From Anaerohalosphaeraceae bacterium (GTDB lineage: Bacteria > Planctomycetota > Phycisphaerae > Sedimentisphaerales > Anaerohalosphaeraceae), in NCBI GenBank assembly GCA_035378985.1, contig DAOSUR010000005.1:62001-126000 (forward strand): a stretch of DNA of 64,000 nucleotides, written 5' to 3'. The notes under the pieces were generated by a model. That model did no database searches. It saw only the letters and a list, made by a program, of their open reading frames with translations, and had not been told where the DNA came from. Positions 61,916 through 64,000 of the stretch are shown in pieces (the first letter of the stretch is position 1; every line of letters starts with the position of its first letter). A program made the translations under genes and the position numbers.

Positions 61916-62413
61916 ATGACAGACGTGGGCCCAATGGGCCGATCTTTCAGACACGGGCGGCTTCGAAAATCCGCCGGTGTCACCCTGCTGGAGCTGATTG
62001 TTGCCACGGTGATTCTGGCCATTGCATCCCTGGGAGCCCTGACGTACCAGTATCACGCCGTCAAGCGGGCCCGCAGCGCCCGAGCCGAAATTGTTGCGGC
62101 GCAGCTGGCTCAGCTGCTTCTGGACGACTGGAAAAGCACCGGCGGCAATGAATTTTATGACCCGACGGATCTCGACCTCGGTCTGGAACAAATCGGCAGC
62201 GACCCGATTTATCGGGTCGTCTTCAACGGCTTTCCCATGCGGGCACAGCTCTGGTACTCCGACATTGACACAGATGCAGAAGCGGGTGTGACGCTTCGGG
62301 AAATCCGCGTCACAATTCGCTGGCGGCGGGATTACAAAAACCTCGAACCGGCCGCCGCCGACCCGACGTTCACCTCGTCCACGTATGTCCGAAGAGACCA
62401 ATCCGGCGGATAA
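61916..62413 (+). CDS. Minor pseudopilin (GspI/PilV-like)
   Basis: 165 residues with AAGGAGG before the ATG. The leader is long and basic ('MTDVGPMGRSFRHGRLRKSAG') and precedes 'VTLLELIVATVILAIASLGALTYQYHAVKRA', a class III prepilin helix with Glu+5; residue +1 is Val rather than Phe/Met. The body is polar and includes 'IYRVVFNGFPMRAQLWYSDID'. Minor pseudopilins form the tip of the pseudopilus. GspI and PilV are the nearest types, without certainty. Confidence 0.82.
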   Translation: MTDVGPMGRSFRHGRLRKSAGVTLLELIVATVILAIASLGALTYQYHAVKRARSARAEIVAAQLAQLLLDDWKSTGGNEFYDPTDLDLGLEQIGSDPIYRVVFNGFPMRAQLWYSDIDTDAEAGVTLREIRVTIRWRRDYKNLEPAAADPTFTSSTYVRRDQSGG

Positions 62414-62426
62414 GGAGGCATCCGGT

Positions 62427-63110
62427 ATGAATCGCTGCAAAAAAACATCTCGCCTGTCCGGCGCTTTTACGCTGCTCGAAGTAGTCGTCACGCTGGCGAT
62501 TCTGATTATTCCGATTCTGGCCGTCACCATCCTGGCGGCCGGCGGCTCCCGAAGCGTTCGCCAGACTTATAACAGCATTCACAAACCGATTCGGCAGGAT
62601 GCGCTGGCCGCTATGACCGCTTTCAGCACCATCGGACGAAAGTCCAACCGAAGCAATTATGCCGTTTATAAAATCATCAACGGTGTTTACACCGTCGCTC
62701 AGCCGCCGATTAATCAGGAAATCGCCTCCGGTTCCGCCGTCGAATTTCGCTACTGGGAAAACGCGTTCGACCCGGCGGCCGCCAATGCGGATGTGCTGGA
62801 AGTCACCAACACCGGAACGCACTACGCCCTCTTTTATCTGGAAGGACGACGGCTGAAAGTCGATTACGGCACCGTTGTCAATGGAGTGGGGGGAATTTCC
62901 GGCGGCACCCGCCGAACCAGCTCCCTGCTGCGAACCGTCACACTCAGTGAATTTGTGGATGTCTCCAAAGGAACGGAGATTTTCAGCCACAACGTCGTCG
63001 GCGGAGTCGGAATGGGCTCCGTCCGGATGAATCTGACCTTGACCGACAGCGAAGGCGAATCCGTAGAAGTCAAAACCTCCGTCCTGCTGCGAATGAACTG
63101 GCCCCGATAG
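62427..63110 (+). CDS. Minor pseudopilin (GspJ/PilW-like)
   Basis: 227 residues with AAGGAGG (62412-62418). The prepilin leader 'MNRCKKTSRLSGA' precedes 'FTLLEVVVTLAILIIPILAVTILAAGG', with Phe+1 and Glu+5. The rest is a beta-rich domain ('AVEFRYWENAFDPAAANADVLEVTNTGTHYALFYLEGRRLKVDYG'), a layout resembling GspJ/PilW. It follows the previous pseudopilin by 13 bases, in one operon. Confidence 0.82.
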   Translation: MNRCKKTSRLSGAFTLLEVVVTLAILIIPILAVTILAAGGSRSVRQTYNSIHKPIRQDALAAMTAFSTIGRKSNRSNYAVYKIINGVYTVAQPPINQEIASGSAVEFRYWENAFDPAAANADVLEVTNTGTHYALFYLEGRRLKVDYGTVVNGVGGISGGTRRTSSLLRTVTLSEFVDVSKGTEIFSHNVVGGVGMGSVRMNLTLTDSEGESVEVKTSVLLRMNWPR

Positions 63111-63121
63111 GACGCAACCTT

Positions 63122-64000
63122 ATGGTCCGGACCCGAACTATCCGAACACAAAAATGGACAGGTTCCGCACTGGTTTTGGCCGTGCTCCTGCTGGTAATTT
63201 TGTCCCTGCTCGGATTGAGCATGCTCAAGGCCGCACAGGATGCGCAGGAATACAGCATCCAGCTCAAACGGAAGGCCGCCGCCCAGGCCGCAGCGGAAGC
63301 GGCTTATGAACAGGCCGTCTTCTGGATGAGTCAGCAGCCCGACCTCTTTGTCGCCCTCGACAAAAAATCTCCGCAGGGAACCATATCCTTTCCGGACAGC
63401 TCCGGCTCCTACCAGATTCGTTTTTCCTCCTTTGCCGATTCCCGGCCGATTTTCGAAGTCAGGGCCCGCGGACAGTCCGGACAGATGGTCAGCACCCTGA
63501 ACGTTTTCCTCGTGCAGGCGATGACCGGCTGGGAGATGGGCCAGTGCCGCGTCCCTTCCGGCCCCTCCTCCACGGCGGAAGTCTATTTTGCCAACGGGGA
63601 AATCATCGCGATGCCGATTCACATCAATACGGTTCAGCCGCCGGACGACCGCAATCCGGATATTTACGTACAGCCGGACCCGCTGTTCCTCGAACCGGTC
63701 TCGATGAGCGAATCCCGATATGCCTCCGACGGCACAGACAAATACCGCCGCATCATCGACCTGTTCGACAGCGGCATCTTTTTTGACCAGCCCAAAAGCC
63801 GAATCAGCGATGAAGAAGCCGTCCAGCTGAAATTCGACTGGTTTGTTCAGATGCTTCAGGAGCAGAAGCCGAACCTCATTTTCCGGCCGGTCCGGAACAA
63901 TCTGGTTCCGCTCGGACAGCCCGCCGTCCAGCTGGAGTTTTTCGTGGGTACGGACAATATCGGCTATGTCCGCATCACAAACAACTGCACCGTCCGCGGC
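63122..64000 (+). CDS. PilX/GspK-like pilus-associated protein, 3' end beyond window
   Basis: The frame is open from the ATG to the last base (293 codons). A short basic N terminus ('MVRTRTIRTQKWTG') precedes a helix 'SALVLAVLLLVILSLLGLSML', like PilX or GspK proteins, which lack Glu+5 or have degenerate prepilin signals. An Ala/Gln-rich helix ('KAAAQAAAEAAYEQAVFWM') and a beta-rich exported domain follow. It starts 11 bases after the GspJ-like gene, so it belongs to the same operon. Full function and length cannot be judged from the fragment. Confidence 0.75.
   Translation, partial: MVRTRTIRTQKWTGSALVLAVLLLVILSLLGLSMLKAAQDAQEYSIQLKRKAAAQAAAEAAYEQAVFWMSQQPDLFVALDKKSPQGTISFPDSSGSYQIRFSSFADSRPIFEVRARGQSGQMVSTLNVFLVQAMTGWEMGQCRVPSGPSSTAEVYFANGEIIAMPIHINTVQPPDDRNPDIYVQPDPLFLEPVSMSESRYASDGTDKYRRIIDLFDSGIFFDQPKSRISDEEAVQLKFDWFVQMLQEQKPNLIFRPVRNNLVPLGQPAVQLEFFVGTDNIGYVRITNNCTVRG

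Overview
The window reads as a bacterial chromosome segment from a carbohydrate-degrading planctomycete, most likely Phycisphaerae (Sedimentisphaerales-like). This is inferred from three things: the mix of secreted and lipid-anchored glycoside hydrolases, tandem PEP-CTERM proteins with a dockerin-like 'DWNADGLVN' repeat, and Na+-coupled sugar-type symporters. There was no database search behind the assignment. Genes are densely packed, and many are joined by 4-base ATGA start/stop overlaps.

Region 1 (1-3365, + strand): the end of an operon with a split transketolase (N- and C-terminal subunits), an Asp/Glu-racemase-like protein and a BASS-type transporter. Region 2 (3362-21467, - strand): a large glycan-use locus. 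In transcription order it holds an L-fucose/L-arabinose-type isomerase, a DUF5060/DUF4038 putative hydrolase, a second split transketolase pair and a GlpK-like FGGY kinase. After an internal promoter come an NCS1-type permease, a tiny membrane protein, GH78 alpha-L-rhamnosidase, GH2 beta-galactosidase, GH127 beta-L-arabinofuranosidase and a second DUF5060/DUF4038 protein. Together they suggest breakdown of a rhamnose/arabinose/galactose-bearing plant or algal polysaccharide and entry of the sugars into the pentose phosphate network. Region 3 (21861-25465, + strand): an AraC regulator and a large secreted GH67/GH20-like protein. Region 4 (25476-33394, - strand): GH65 phosphorylase, a secreted double rhamnose-mutarotase-like protein, an SSS symporter, a GH141-like beta-helix protein broken by one in-frame TAA, and a UroD-like protein.

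Region 5 (33395-46397): mostly housekeeping and miscellaneous genes. These are a membrane glycosyltransferase, a NifU-like protein, a DUF4174 protein, DnaK (with a sigma-54-like promoter), a UlaG-like metallo-hydrolase, MscL, an Lnt-like acyltransferase, a 1039-residue coiled-coil protein and a ThuA-like protein.

Region 6 (46528-52384) is the most striking: a small AT-rich island inserted at a tRNA-Val gene. The 3' 44 bases of the tRNA are repeated perfectly about 5.8 kb away, next to what looks like the tRNA's original terminator. The island carries a strong promoter, a leader of about 320 nt with a strong hairpin, a 1156-residue secreted beta-helix/dockerin-like protein and two paralogous PEP-CTERM beta-roll proteins, but no recognisable integrase.

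Region 7 (52504-56129, - strand): a CotH / VTC / DUF4956 module whose CotH protein has long Gly/Pro-rich insertions. Region 8 (56306-64000, + strand): a degenerate hybrid histidine kinase fused translationally to a type II secretion/type IV pilus-like operon (GspE, GspF, a major pseudopilin, two minor pseudopilins and a PilX/GspK-like protein that runs off the end).
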